Shown here: one piece after another, positions 23,061-31,699 of the stretch | Numbering within the stretch: position 1 is the stretch's first letter | Layout of the letters: every line of letters starts with the position of its first letter | Assembly: GCA_964472495.1 (NCBI GenBank) | Contig: CAYYLD010000001.1 | Span: forward strand, 62,001-126,000 | Direction: 5' to 3' | Source of the DNA: CAYXST01 sp964472495 | Lineage (GTDB): Bacteria > Patescibacteriota > Minisyncoccia > Portnoybacterales > UBA2143 | Length of the DNA stretch: 64,000 nucleotides | Notes under the pieces: generated by a model | The model's database searches: none | What the model was told of the DNA's origin: nothing | The model's input: only the letters and a program-made list of their open reading frames with translations | Program-made: the position numbers and the translations under genes

Positions 23061-25522
23061 ACAACTACTAAATTAATCAAGCGATTAGGAATATAAATAA
23101 CCTTCTTTGGCTCTTTATCGGCCAGCCATTTTTTAATCTTTTCTTGAGATAAAGCTAATTCTTTAACCTCTTTCTCAGAAATACATTTTTTAACTTCTAT
23201 CTTGTCTCTGACTTTTCCATTAATTTGGATAATCAATTGGAAAGTTTCTTCTTCAATCAATTTTTTGTCGTATTGAGGCCATTTTTCCAAGAAAACACTC
23301 TTTTGGTGACCCAATTTTCCCCATAGCTCTTCGGCCAAATGAGGCGCCAGAGGGGCTAATAAGCGTAAGAAAATTTCCGCATCTTTTTTGGCTAAAGCCC
23401 GTTTATCTTCGGCCCAAAGATTGATGAACTCCATAAAAGAGGCAACGGCTGTATTAAATTTCATCGTTTCTAAATCATGACCGACTTTTTTAACCAATTG
23501 ATGTAATTTAGATAATAACTCTTTATCGGTTTGAGAACCTAATTTTTGTTTGTTATTGAATAATTGCCAAAGCCGATTGAGAAAACGATAACAACCCTGG
23601 ACCCCTCTGGTGCTCCAATTAATCATTTGACCATAAGGGCCCATAAACATCTCGTAAACTCGCAAAGTATCAGTCCCGTATTCTTTAATGACTTCGTCGG
23701 GGCGAATAACGTTATTAAAACTCTTGCTCATCTTGCGACCGTCTTCAGCTAAAACAACTCCATGGGAATAACGACGCTGATAGGGCTCAACAGTCGGCAC
23801 TTTTCCTAAATCATACAAAAACTTGTGCCAAAAACGAGAATAAAGCAAATGGAGAGTGGTATGCTCCATACCGCCGTTATACAAGTCAACCGGCAGCCAA
23901 TATTTTAATTTCTTAAAATCAGCTAATTCCTTATTATTCTTAGGGTCAACGTATCTTAAGAAATACCAGGAAGAGCCGGCCCAGTTGGGCATGGTGTCTG
24001 TTTCTCTTTGAGCTGGCCCACCACACTGGGGACATTTGGTCTTAACCCATTCTTTTATTTTAGCCAAAGGCGATTGGCCGGTCTCGCTAGGCTGATATTT
24101 TTTGACGGAAGGCAATTCCACCGGCAAATCTTTATCAGGGACAGCCACCGCCCCGCACTTTCGGCAATGAACAATCGGAATCGGTTCGCCCCAATAATGC
24201 TGTCGGGAAAAAATCCAATCGCGCAGCTTATACTGAATCGTTTTTCGGCCCGACTTATTCTTAGTCAGCCATTCAGTAATCTTTTTTATCGCTTCTTGAG
24301 AAGACAAGCCGCTAAACTGGCCGGAATTAACTAATTGGCCATACTCGGTATAGGGTTCTTTGGAAAGATCTCCACCACTTATCACTTCTCGAATTTCCAG
24401 GCCGTATTTTGCAGCAAAAGCATAGTCTCTTTTGTCATGAGCCGGCACAATCATGACCGCTCCGCCGCCATAAGTAGCAACCACGTAATCACTGACCCAA
24501 ATCGGTATTTTCTCCTGATTAATCGGGTTTAAACAATAAGAGCCAAGAAAAACACCCGTTTTTTCCTTATCCAACTGGGTTCTTTCAAACTCGCTTTTCT
24601 TTTTAGAGTCCGAAACATATTTCCTGACTTTTTCTTTATTTTCAGGAGTGGTTAATTTGTCCAACAAAGGATGCTCTGGAGCGATAATCATGGCGGTGAT
24701 ACCGAAAATAGTATCAACCCGGGTGGTAAAGACGGTAATAGTAAGGGCGTGCCTTTTGATTCCACGATCTGGCGAAGCAAGGTCGTGGTCAAAAGGTACG
24801 TCCTTGATTTCGTCCATAACTACCGAAAAATTAATTTCCGTGCCATAACTGCGGCCAATCCAGTTAATCTGTTGTCTTTTGATTTTCTCCAAATAATCAA
24901 CTTTTTCCAAATCATCAATTAACCGGTCAGCGTAAGCGGTAATTTTCAAGAGCCACTGCTTAAGGGTTCTTTGCTCGGTTTGGGCGCCGCAACGTTCGCA
25001 CTTACCGCCAATGACTTCCTCGTTAGCCAGACCGATTTTACAACTGGGACACCAGTTAATCGGCATTTCCGACTGATAAGCCAGGCCTTTTTTAAAAAAT
25101 TGCAAGAATATCCATTGTGACCACTTATAATATTCAGGGTCAGTCGTATTAATTTCCCGCGACCAGTCAAAAGAAAGACCCAGAGAATTCATCTGCTTTT
25201 TAAAAACCTTGATGTTGTCTTCAGTTACCTTGGCCGGATGAATACCGGTCTTAATGGCGTAATTCTCGGTCGGCAGGCCAAAAGCATCCCAGCCCATCGG
25301 ATAAAGAACATTAAAACCCTCCATCCTTTTCTTACGGGCCAGAGCGTCTAAGGCCACGTAACTGCGGACATGGCCAACATGTAAACCATCACCCGAAGGA
25401 TATGGAAATTCAACCATAATATATTTTTTCGGCTTTTTAGAAAAATCTTCGGCCTGATAAAGTTTCTGTTCGGCCCACTTCTCCTGCCACTTTTTTTCAA
25501 TTTTCTGGGGATTGTATTTCAT
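23057..25522 (-). CDS. leuS: Leucyl-tRNA synthetase
   Basis: Class I synthetase charging tRNA-Leu. The start at 25522 (MKYNPQKIEKKWQ) is the family N-terminus; the frame is open further upstream only because it crosses a repeat. 821 aa. The HIGH motif is PYPSGDGLHVGHVRSY (about 42-57), zinc-type cysteines CPSCK...CERCG lie near 155-175, the editing domain contains TVFTTRVDTIFG, and KMSKS is KMSKSFNN. Just before TVFTTR an extra 21 residues (DVPFDHDLASPDRGIKRHAL) come from a palindromic repeat at 24742-24806; homologues lack them. They fall at the entry to the editing domain. The C-terminus fits bacterial LeuRS. Confidence 0.95.
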   Translation of the reverse strand: MKYNPQKIEKKWQEKWAEQKLYQAEDFSKKPKKYIMVEFPYPSGDGLHVGHVRSYVALDALARKKRMEGFNVLYPMGWDAFGLPTENYAIKTGIHPAKVTEDNIKVFKKQMNSLGLSFDWSREINTTDPEYYKWSQWIFLQFFKKGLAYQSEMPINWCPSCKIGLANEEVIGGKCERCGAQTEQRTLKQWLLKITAYADRLIDDLEKVDYLEKIKRQQINWIGRSYGTEINFSVVMDEIKDVPFDHDLASPDRGIKRHALTITVFTTRVDTIFGITAMIIAPEHPLLDKLTTPENKEKVRKYVSDSKKKSEFERTQLDKEKTGVFLGSYCLNPINQEKIPIWVSDYVVATYGGGAVMIVPAHDKRDYAFAAKYGLEIREVISGGDLSKEPYTEYGQLVNSGQFSGLSSQEAIKKITEWLTKNKSGRKTIQYKLRDWIFSRQHYWGEPIPIVHCRKCGAVAVPDKDLPVELPSVKKYQPSETGQSPLAKIKEWVKTKCPQCGGPAQRETDTMPNWAGSSWYFLRYVDPKNNKELADFKKLKYWLPVDLYNGGMEHTTLHLLYSRFWHKFLYDLGKVPTVEPYQRRYSHGVVLAEDGRKMSKSFNNVIRPDEVIKEYGTDTLRVYEMFMGPYGQMINWSTRGVQGCYRFLNRLWQLFNNKQKLGSQTDKELLSKLHQLVKKVGHDLETMKFNTAVASFMEFINLWAEDKRALAKKDAEIFLRLLAPLAPHLAEELWGKLGHQKSVFLEKWPQYDKKLIEEETFQLIIQINGKVRDKIEVKKCISEKEVKELALSQEKIKKWLADKEPKKVIYIPNRLINLVVV
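24742..24806 (-). repeat. Type A palindromic element inside leuS
   Basis: Outer arms AAGGGCGTGCCTTTT and AAAAGGTACGTCCTT and inner arms CCACGATCT/AGGTCGTGG form a two-step hairpin of 65 nt. It is read in-frame as DVPFDHDLASPDRGIKRHAL. The same frame is used by the copies in argS and metG. Confidence 0.8.
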
Positions 25523-25534
25523 ATTGATATTGTA

Positions 25535-25599
25535 TAAGGGCGTACATTGAGATTCCACGCCCTTGCGAAGTAAGGGCGTGGTCGAAAGGCACGCCCTTA
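25535..25599 (-). repeat. Type A palindromic element just upstream of leuS
   Basis: 65 nt, same orientation as the leuS, argS and metG copies: outer arms AAGGGCGT/ACGCCCTT, inner arms CCACGCCCTT/AAGGGCGTGG. It ends 13 nt before the leuS ATG. It keeps the frame open upstream of leuS, making a false N-terminal extension, and is probably the most intact intergenic copy. Confidence 0.8.
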
Positions 25600-25659
25600 A
25601 TTCTGACATTCACTCAACATTCTTAAATATACCTAATGTCACTCCTTTTTTCAAGTTAA

Positions 25660-25699
25660 TATAAATATAAAAAAGGCCCTGTGAAAAATCACAAGGCCC
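25660..25699 (-). terminator. Terminator of the 116-aa orphan gene
   Basis: GGGCCTTGTGA pairs with TCACAGGGCC (one mismatch) on the minus strand, followed by TTTTTTATATTTATATT. Confidence 0.75.
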
Positions 25700-25726
25700 A
25701 TTGCCTCCAGCTTAGCTCTGGTCATA

Positions 25727-26077
25727 CTAATCGCCGTAGACCTCGATCGGCTGTCCATTGAAGGTAGCTGGTCTCGGCTCACCCCGCTTCTCAACCTCAA
25801 AAGAATCATTGGTTGGGAAAATGAAAGTTCCTGTAGGAATTTCGACCTTGATAAACTCGAATTTATCATGAACAGCCTGAAACCTACATTCACCTTTTTC
25901 CTTTAGATTGCCGGGCCAGCCTCTGTTAAGATAGGCTATATTAGTTCTTGCACTGCCATCAGAAGGCTGATGGATAACGAAATAATCTTCTTCGTCTATT
26001 TTGCCAAAGAATAAAACACTATGACCTGTTGGCAACCCCTCAACAACTGGTTTCTGAATTATCCTAACCTTTTCCAT
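25727..26077 (-). CDS. Hypothetical protein (116 aa) with strong ribosome-binding site
   Basis: Not recognised. A soluble, mostly beta protein: MEKVRIIQKPVVEGLPTGHS, DEEDYFVIHQPSDGSA and GTFIFPTNDSFEVEKRG suggest a small barrel. No signal peptide, membrane helix or cysteine pair. AGGAGG lies 8 nt before the ATG and a strong terminator follows at 25660-25699, so it is an independent unit between leuS and tatD. One of the orphan genes with strong ribosome-binding sites. Confidence 0.6.
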   Translation of the reverse strand: MEKVRIIQKPVVEGLPTGHSVLFFGKIDEEDYFVIHQPSDGSARTNIAYLNRGWPGNLKEKGECRFQAVHDKFEFIKVEIPTGTFIFPTNDSFEVEKRGEPRPATFNGQPIEVYGD

Positions 26078-26117
26078 AGCAATTACCTCCTATATTAAAA
26101 TTTTCGTTGATTAAGAA

Positions 26118-26981
26118 CTATATCCCGAATAACTCCCGGGCGTTTTTAGTTGTTTGTTCAGCCACTTTCGCCAATTTCACTCCTTTAATCTCAGCTATTT
26201 TTTCAGCTACGTATTTAACATATAAAGGTTCGTTCCGTTCGCCCCGATGAAGGACCGGGGTCAAATAAGGACAGTCGGTTTCCAAAAGAATTCTTTCCAA
26301 AGGCAAATTCTTAATGACCTTATCGTAATCGCGGGCATAGGTAATTAAACCGTTAAAACCAAAATAAAGGCCCATATCCATTAATTTCTCGGCTTGCGAC
26401 CAGCGACCCATAAAACAATGGAGAACTCCTTTAAGTTGGGACGAACCGGCTCCCGGACAACTAAAAGGACAATTAGCGCAACCATCCGACAAACAAGCTA
26501 AAATCTCAATCAAATCGTCATAGGCCTTGCGGCAATGGAAAATGACCGGCTTGCCTGTTTGTTGAGCCAATTCCAAATGCTCTAACAAGACCTCTTTTTG
26601 TTTATCTTTGGCTGACTGACTAATTTCATCGTTGTATTCCAGACCGATTTCGCCCATAGCCACTGCCTTGGGATTGTTTAATAATTCTCGGTATCTATCC
26701 GGCTCAAATTCTTCCAATTCCCGACTTTCTCCTTGAGCATCCTTATCCTGCTTAAGATTATCCAGATGAACATGGCTGGGATGAAGCCCGACGGCTGCAT
26801 AAACTCCTTCGGGATATTTCTTGGCATACTCAACCGCCCGACGGCTGGTGCTGTATTGGGCACCGACATTAATCAGCCAAACATTTTCTTTCAAAGTCCG
26901 TTTGATTACTCCATCACCATCCTCTTTGTAAGCGTTAAAATTAACATGGGCATGACTATCAATTAAAAAAGGCTGAGCCAT
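26118..26981 (-). CDS. tatD: TatD family metal-dependent hydrolase/DNase
   Basis: TIM-barrel metal nuclease, 287 aa. Metal ligands show in FLIDSHAHVNF (His9, His11), GEIGLEYN (about Glu112), VIFHCRKAYDD and LETDCPYL (Asp near 234). A cysteine-rich insertion follows CRKAYDDLIEIL: ACLSDGCANCPFSCPGAG (about 165-182), spacing C-x4-C-x2-C-x3-C, then GVLHCF resumes the barrel. Standard TatD proteins have only a short loop there, so it may form an extra metal site. It lies 8 nt after metG, an arrangement common in bacteria (metG-tatD). Confidence 0.93.
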   Translation of the reverse strand: MAQPFLIDSHAHVNFNAYKEDGDGVIKRTLKENVWLINVGAQYSTSRRAVEYAKKYPEGVYAAVGLHPSHVHLDNLKQDKDAQGESRELEEFEPDRYRELLNNPKAVAMGEIGLEYNDEISQSAKDKQKEVLLEHLELAQQTGKPVIFHCRKAYDDLIEILACLSDGCANCPFSCPGAGSSQLKGVLHCFMGRWSQAEKLMDMGLYFGFNGLITYARDYDKVIKNLPLERILLETDCPYLTPVLHRGERNEPLYVKYVAEKIAEIKGVKLAKVAEQTTKNARELFGI

Positions 26982-26989
26982 AAAAATAT

Positions 26990-28444
26990 TTACAACCGGG
27001 GGAATAAGGCCGCGGTTTTTTTATTTTGCCTGAGTTGCTCTAAGATTTTCTGAGAAGTTTCCGGCATAAATGGCTCTAATAGATGGCTGATTTCTTTTAG
27101 AGCTCCAAAGAGCGCTCTTAAGGCCTTGTCTGTTTTCTCGGAATCGGTTTTGACTAATTCCCAAATCTTATTTCTGTCAACAAACTCATCGCAGGCGCTA
27201 ATTAATTGCCAAATTGACTCTAAGGCCTCATGAAGCTTTATTTCTTCCATAGCTTTTTGGTATTTTTCTTGGATAGATTTGATTTTCACTTCAGCGACCA
27301 CGTCCTTGTTCCGTAAGGACGTGGAGTCGCAAGGCACGCCTTTGAGATTAACTTTCTCTGACAAAGTCAAGACCCGGCTGACTAAATTACCCAAACCATT
27401 GGCTAAATCGGAATTATATCGTTCTTCAAAACGCTTAATTGAAAAATCACCGTCCTGACCAAAAGAAATCTCCCTCAATAGAAAATACCTTAAGGCATCA
27501 GTGCCATATTTCTCAGCTAAATAAACCGGGTCAATAACATTGCCTAAGGTCTTGCTCATTTTTTGACCGTCAATCGTAAAAAAGCCGTGGACAAATATTC
27601 TTTTAGGCGGTTCTAAACCAACCGCTAAAAGCAAGGCCGGCCAAAAAATAGCGTGGAATTTAACAATGTCTTTAGCAATCAAATGCAAATCAGCCGGCCA
27701 TAATTCTTTAAATTGCTTTGGATTATTTTCATAGCCAATAGCGGTGATATAGTTTTGGAGAGCCTCCACCCAGACGTAAATTTTCTGTTCCCTGTCAAAA
27801 GGTAAATCAATTCCCCATTTTACTTTTTGACGGGAAATAGAAAGGTTACCCAAATCTTGTTCCAATAGCGAAAGAGCTTCCTTTTTTCGTTCAGCTGGCT
27901 CAATAATCATCTGACCAGTAGTAATCAGTTTTTTGACTTGGGGCAAAAAATCTTTCAATTTGAAAAAATAGTTGGTTTCTGAAACTAACTGAGGCTCTTT
28001 TTTATGAACCGGACATTTGCCGTCAACTAAGTCTTTTTTGAAAATAAAATCCTCGCAATTAGGACAATAAAGTGCCTTATATTCGTCTTGATAAACTTTG
28101 CCACTTTCTTTAAGTTTCAATAAAAATTTGGTTACCCCTTTTTGATGTCGTTTTTCGGTCGTCCTGATAAAATCATCATTGGAAATATCCAATTTCCGCC
28201 AGGCATCCTTAAACTGTTGGGCTATTTTATCAACAAATTCTTGAGGCGACTGACCGGCTTTTCGGGCAGCTTGAGCAATATGTTCGCCGTGTTCATCAGT
28301 GCCGGTCAGAAAGAAAACTTTTTCGCCTTGTTGCCGATGATAACGCGCCAAAACATCAGCCGCTATAGTCGTATAAGCCGTGCCGATATGAGGCGGTTGA
28401 TTAGTATAGTAAATAGGAGTGGTTATATAGAATTTCTTAGCCAT
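26990..28444 (-). CDS. metG: Methionyl-tRNA synthetase
   Basis: Class I synthetase, 484 aa, charging initiator and elongator tRNA-Met. FYITTPIYYTNQPPHIGTAY holds the HIGH motif (HIGT). The zinc knuckle is LYCPNCEDFI...GKCPVH, and KMSKS reads QKMSKTLGNVIDP. The C-terminal helical anticodon domain contains an extra stretch LKGVPCDSTSLRNKDVV after LTLSEKVN, encoded by a shortened type A palindrome (27296-27346). No C-terminal tRNA-binding EMAP-like domain. The start directly abuts the rsmI stop, and tatD follows, giving a tight rsmI-metG-tatD operon. Confidence 0.96.
   Translation of the reverse strand: MAKKFYITTPIYYTNQPPHIGTAYTTIAADVLARYHRQQGEKVFFLTGTDEHGEHIAQAARKAGQSPQEFVDKIAQQFKDAWRKLDISNDDFIRTTEKRHQKGVTKFLLKLKESGKVYQDEYKALYCPNCEDFIFKKDLVDGKCPVHKKEPQLVSETNYFFKLKDFLPQVKKLITTGQMIIEPAERKKEALSLLEQDLGNLSISRQKVKWGIDLPFDREQKIYVWVEALQNYITAIGYENNPKQFKELWPADLHLIAKDIVKFHAIFWPALLLAVGLEPPKRIFVHGFFTIDGQKMSKTLGNVIDPVYLAEKYGTDALRYFLLREISFGQDGDFSIKRFEERYNSDLANGLGNLVSRVLTLSEKVNLKGVPCDSTSLRNKDVVAEVKIKSIQEKYQKAMEEIKLHEALESIWQLISACDEFVDRNKIWELVKTDSEKTDKALRALFGALKEISHLLEPFMPETSQKILEQLRQNKKTAALFPRL
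27296..27346 (-). repeat. Truncated type A palindromic element inside metG
   Basis: Inner arms CCACGTCCTT/AAGGACGTGG are perfect and the outer arm GGCACGCCTTT remains on one side only. Read in-frame as LKGVPCDSTSLRNKDVV; the first five residues match the argS copy. Confidence 0.7.
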
Positions 28445-29131
28445 TTATTTATTACTGACGATTACCACAAACTCGCCTCTCGGTTCTTTGATCTGCTCAA
28501 TAACTTCTCCGACCTGGCCGCGATAAACGGTCTCGAATTTTTTGGTTAATTCGCGGCAGACGACAACTCGCCTGACGGGAGATTGCTCCGCTTCGCTCGC
28601 AATGACAAATGACAATTCCTTTAATGTTTTAATAATCCGGTGAGGCGACTCGTAAAAAACAACCGTATGTTTGGCTTGAGCGACTTCTTCAAAAAATTTC
28701 TTTCTCTTTTTCTTAGCCGGCGGAAAGCCGAGGAAAATAAATTTGTCAGCTGAAAAACCGGAAATGCTCAAAGCGGCAATCAGGGCCGAAGGACCGGGTA
28801 CAGGAATAATTTTTAAATCGGGCAGCTGGTTAACTAAATAATTAATTAACTTAGCTCCCGGGTCACTGATGCCTGGCGTGCCCGCTTCCGAAACTAAAGC
28901 TATTTTTTGACCCTGTTTTAATCGTTCCAAAACATATTTAATTTTAGTCAGACGGCTGTGCTGATGATAACTAACAACCGGCTTACCAATTCGGTAATAA
29001 GCTAAAAGTTTCTTAGTTGTCCGAGTGTCTTCAGCCAAGACCAAATCAACCTCTTTTAAAATTTTCAATCCTCTTAAAGAAAAGTCCCCTAAATTACCAA
29101 TAGGAGTAGCCAGGACGTATAAATTAGCCAT
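28445..29131 (-). CDS. rsmI: 16S rRNA 2'-O-ribose C1402 methyltransferase RsmI
   Basis: SAM-dependent methyltransferase (tetrapyrrole-methylase fold) acting on C1402 of 16S rRNA. 228 aa: LYVLATPIGNLGDFSLRGL, LVLAEDTRTTKKLLAYY, ALVSEAGTPGISDPG (about 76-90), VPGPSALIAALSISGF and VVFYESPHRIIKTL are all hallmarks. After KELSF an extra VIASEAEQSPVR appears where relatives have a short turn; it is coded by a repeat at 28577-28613. It leads directly into metG. Length is short because the C-terminal extra domain is missing. Confidence 0.95.
   Translation of the reverse strand: MANLYVLATPIGNLGDFSLRGLKILKEVDLVLAEDTRTTKKLLAYYRIGKPVVSYHQHSRLTKIKYVLERLKQGQKIALVSEAGTPGISDPGAKLINYLVNQLPDLKIIPVPGPSALIAALSISGFSADKFIFLGFPPAKKKRKKFFEEVAQAKHTVVFYESPHRIIKTLKELSFVIASEAEQSPVRRVVVCRELTKKFETVYRGQVGEVIEQIKEPRGEFVVIVSNK
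28577..28613. repeat. Type C repeat inside rsmI
   Basis: GATTGCTCCGCTTCGCTCGC followed by AATGACAAATGAC. The ATTGC/GCAAT arms flank the GC-rich centre. The peptide VIASEAEQSP is well known as the translation of a short repeat spread through many bacterial genomes, here in-frame in rsmI. Confidence 0.65.
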
Positions 29132-29146
29132 GGTTCAATTGTATCT

Positions 29147-29176
29147 AAAAACTGTCCCTTCTGGCAAGGACAGTTT
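29147..29176 (-). terminator. Terminator after the AI-2E-family gene
   Basis: AAACTGTCC (29149-29157) pairs with GGACAGTTT (29168-29176). On the minus strand it is followed by a short T-run and separates the upstream gene from rsmI. Confidence 0.55.
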
Positions 29177-29201
29177 CTGATAAAATTAATTTTGGCTTTC
29201 T

Positions 29202-30215
29202 TCAGGCCTCCTTCTTCTGTAGGTCTTTTAAAAACTCAGCGACGGCCGCCGCCAAAGGAACGGCCAAAATAATTCCCAAAATACCGGCTAACTTGCCGCC
29301 GATAAGTAAGGCAATAATAATAACGACCGGGCTAAGTCCAACCGCTTTCCTCATCACTTGAGGAGCCAGTAAGTAATTCTCTAATTGCTGAACGACAATA
29401 TAAAGAATAACAACCAATAAAGCCAAAAAAGGCGATTGAAAGAAGGCCAAAACGACAGCCGGCAAAGCGGCCAAGACCGGTCCGACATAGGGAATAATTT
29501 CAAAAAGAGCGGCAATTAAGGCCAAGACTAAAGCATATTTAATCCCCAAAAAATAAAGGCCGATAAAAATGAGCAAGCCGATAATCAACATCAGGATAAG
29601 TTGACCCCTTAGCCAGCTGCCAATTTTGCCCTCAATCCGATCAATTAAACCAGTCAAATAAGCCTGATGCTCGCTAGGCGTTAAAGAAACCAAAAATCTT
29701 TTAGCTCCTTTTTCCTGAACGGCCAAATAAAAGGAAATGACTAAAATAATGATAGCCGAAAGAAAACCGCCAAAGAAGCCGATTGTCGTTGATAAAACAT
29801 TGGAAGCGGCTTGAGTCAATTTACCGCCAATCCGGTCTAAAAAGGTTTGTAAATTGGTTCCTAGATTGTAATCTTGCCACCATTGCTGAATACTTAAGCC
29901 CACTTTCTCAACAATTTCCGGGAAATGGACAGCTAATTGCTTAACCTGATTGGCTAAAGGAGGAAAAATTAAGGTAACAATTAAGCCAATCAGTAAAAAG
30001 AGAAGCAAATAGATAAAAAGGACCCCTAAAAGACGAGGGACCTTATTCCGCTGCAGCCAACTAACCGGGCCGTTAATAGCCGCGGCAATAATTACGGCTA
30101 CAAAGACGACCATCAAAATATCGCGAATCAGGTAAAGGAAAAGCAGGGCCAATGAGATAGCAATTACCCGGAGGATGGTTGAAGTAGAGATATTGATTGT
30201 TTGAGACTGGTTCAT
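29202..30215 (-). CDS. AI-2E family transporter (PerM/YdiK type)
   Basis: 337-aa inner-membrane protein with seven or eight helices: paired N-terminal helices (about 12-50), a helix at 60-85, a central periplasmic-type amphipathic region (about 90-150), then helices at 155-175 and four in the C-terminal half. The GYFLGIKYALVLALIAALFEIIPYVGP-like region, here LGIKYALVLALIAALFEIIP and the following YVGPVLAALPAVVLAF, is the family hallmark. Substrates vary (AI-2, peptides, Na+/H+ exchange); none can be assigned. The start overlaps the M16 protease stop by 4 nt. Confidence 0.9.
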   Translation of the reverse strand: MNQSQTINISTSTILRVIAISLALLFLYLIRDILMVVFVAVIIAAAINGPVSWLQRNKVPRLLGVLFIYLLLFLLIGLIVTLIFPPLANQVKQLAVHFPEIVEKVGLSIQQWWQDYNLGTNLQTFLDRIGGKLTQAASNVLSTTIGFFGGFLSAIIILVISFYLAVQEKGAKRFLVSLTPSEHQAYLTGLIDRIEGKIGSWLRGQLILMLIIGLLIFIGLYFLGIKYALVLALIAALFEIIPYVGPVLAALPAVVLAFFQSPFLALLVVILYIVVQQLENYLLAPQVMRKAVGLSPVVIIIALLIGGKLAGILGIILAVPLAAAVAEFLKDLQKKEA

Positions 30216-31486
30216 AAAGTTAAAATTTTCTCAAATCTCCGCTTATCCTTAAAGGGACCAATTAAAGCCAAATTAAGTTTGTCCGGCTGAAAAATATCTT
30301 GAGCTACTCGCTGAATGTCGTTAACAGTTACTGTTTCAATTTTAGCAAATTTTTCCTCTAAGGTCAAAATCTCATTGGTCAAGAGCTCTTGAGTCCCAAA
30401 AAAAGAGGCCTGAGCATCGGAAGATTCCATGCTAATCAAGGAGCTTCCCTTGATATAATCCTTGGCTTTTCTCAGTTCGGCCGGCCCAACTTTTTGACCA
30501 GCTATTTTTTTATACTCTCCCAAAATTATTTTAATCACTTTTTCTATTTTATCATTATCGGTACCAGCTTTGGCAAGCAGGAATCCAGTATCGGTGTCAT
30601 TGGAAGCGCCGGCGCTGATATGATAAGCTAAGCCCATTCTTTCCCGAACTTTTATAAAAAGCCGCGAACTCATGTTGCCGCCTAAAATCGTCCCCAATAT
30701 GCCCAAAGCATACTTATCCGGATGAAAAATATCATAAGCCCGAACACCTAAACAGAGATGGCTCTGGTCAGTTTTTTTGTAATAAACTAAAGCAGCCGGT
30801 TTATGCTGCCTTTCTTTAACCGATAATTTCTCTTTGGGCTTGAGGGCATTGATTTTTTGAAAATATTGCTTAACTTTATTTAAAGCCGAAGAATGATTGA
30901 GCTGACCAGCTAAAACAACCAATGTGTTTTGAGCTGAATAATGTTCTTTTAAATATTTAGTAAACTGTTCTCTTCTAACGCTGTTAATTAATTCCTTGGT
31001 GCCGATTACTGACCAGCCAGCTGGCTGGTTGCCGTATAAAAGATTGGTCCAAAGCTGGTCGACATACTCGCTGGGCGTATCTAAATACATATTCAGCTCT
31101 TGTAAAATAGTCCCTTTCTCCCGATTAATCTCGGCTTGCTCTAATTTTGAATTTAAATAAATATCACTGACCCAATCCAAAGCCAAATCCAAATGGCCAG
31201 CGTCAACTTTAGCCCAAAAGCCGGTATGTTCCTGACCGGTAAAAGCGTTGTAATGACCGCCAATTTTATCCAGGGGCTCGATTAATTTTAAAGTATTGGG
31301 ACGTTTCTTTGTCCCTTTAAAAAGCATGTGCTCCAGGAAATGAGACAATCCGTTAATTTCTTTGGTCTCATATTTGGAGCCGGTGCCAACCAAAACTAAA
31401 ATACTGACCGTCTTGGTCTCTTTGACCGGTACGGTAATAATCCTTAAACCGTTTTTAAGAGTTGTTTTCTTATAATTATTTCCCAT
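30212..31486 (-). CDS. M16 family zinc peptidase
   Basis: 424-aa pitrilysin-type peptidase, probably processing peptides in the cytoplasm or at the membrane. Start set at 31486 (MGNNYKKTTLKNGLRIITVP), which is the family N-terminus; an upstream open frame overlaps dodecin and is not credible. The inverted zinc motif HFLEH is at residues 49-53, with the distal glutamate in KGTILQELNMYLD. The C-terminal half has the usual second domain with GLAYHISAGAS, corresponding to the R/Y pair region. The start lies 11 nt inside dodecin and the stop overlaps the transporter gene, so this is a tight operon. Confidence 0.92.
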   Translation of the reverse strand: MGNNYKKTTLKNGLRIITVPVKETKTVSILVLVGTGSKYETKEINGLSHFLEHMLFKGTKKRPNTLKLIEPLDKIGGHYNAFTGQEHTGFWAKVDAGHLDLALDWVSDIYLNSKLEQAEINREKGTILQELNMYLDTPSEYVDQLWTNLLYGNQPAGWSVIGTKELINSVRREQFTKYLKEHYSAQNTLVVLAGQLNHSSALNKVKQYFQKINALKPKEKLSVKERQHKPAALVYYKKTDQSHLCLGVRAYDIFHPDKYALGILGTILGGNMSSRLFIKVRERMGLAYHISAGASNDTDTGFLLAKAGTDNDKIEKVIKIILGEYKKIAGQKVGPAELRKAKDYIKGSSLISMESSDAQASFFGTQELLTNEILTLEEKFAKIETVTVNDIQRVAQDIFQPDKLNLALIGPFKDKRRFEKILTL

Positions 31487-31694
31487 GTAATTCTTTTTCC
31501 CAACGATAGGCCATTTTAAAATTAACTTTATACTCAACAATCCGGCCATCCTTAATTTCAACGTTTTGTCCAATAATACTAACTCCGGTAATATTCTTTT
31601 TTTGCTGACAGGCCTGACTAATTGCTTGCTTTAAAGCGTCCTCAAAGCTTTTTGGAGAAGTGCCGATTAACTCTTTAACTTTAATTAGAGTCAT
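31476..31694 (-). CDS. Dodecin family protein
   Basis: 72-aa flavin-binding dodecamer-forming protein. Family signature: TLIKVKELIGTSPKSFEDAL (about 2-21), the GVSIIGQNVEIKDGRIVEYK strand-turn-strand and FKMAYRWE at the end. Dodecins store or buffer FMN/riboflavin. Start set at the ATG at 31692-31694, because GGGGGTGAG lies just upstream; a GTG at 31701-31703 overlaps that site and the glyS stop. It sits between glyS and the M16 gene with overlaps on both sides. Confidence 0.88.
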   Translation of the reverse strand: MTLIKVKELIGTSPKSFEDALKQAISQACQQKKNITGVSIIGQNVEIKDGRIVEYKVNFKMAYRWEKELHGK

Positions 31695-31699
31695 TATTC

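Noticed and set aside
25523..25609. 29-residue N-terminal extension of LeuRS
   Set aside because: It is only the translation of the palindromic repeat at 25535-25599; the family N-terminus starts at 25522.
30212..31573. Longer start of the M16 peptidase at 31573
   Set aside because: It would overlap almost half of the dodecin gene; the family N-terminus begins at 31486.
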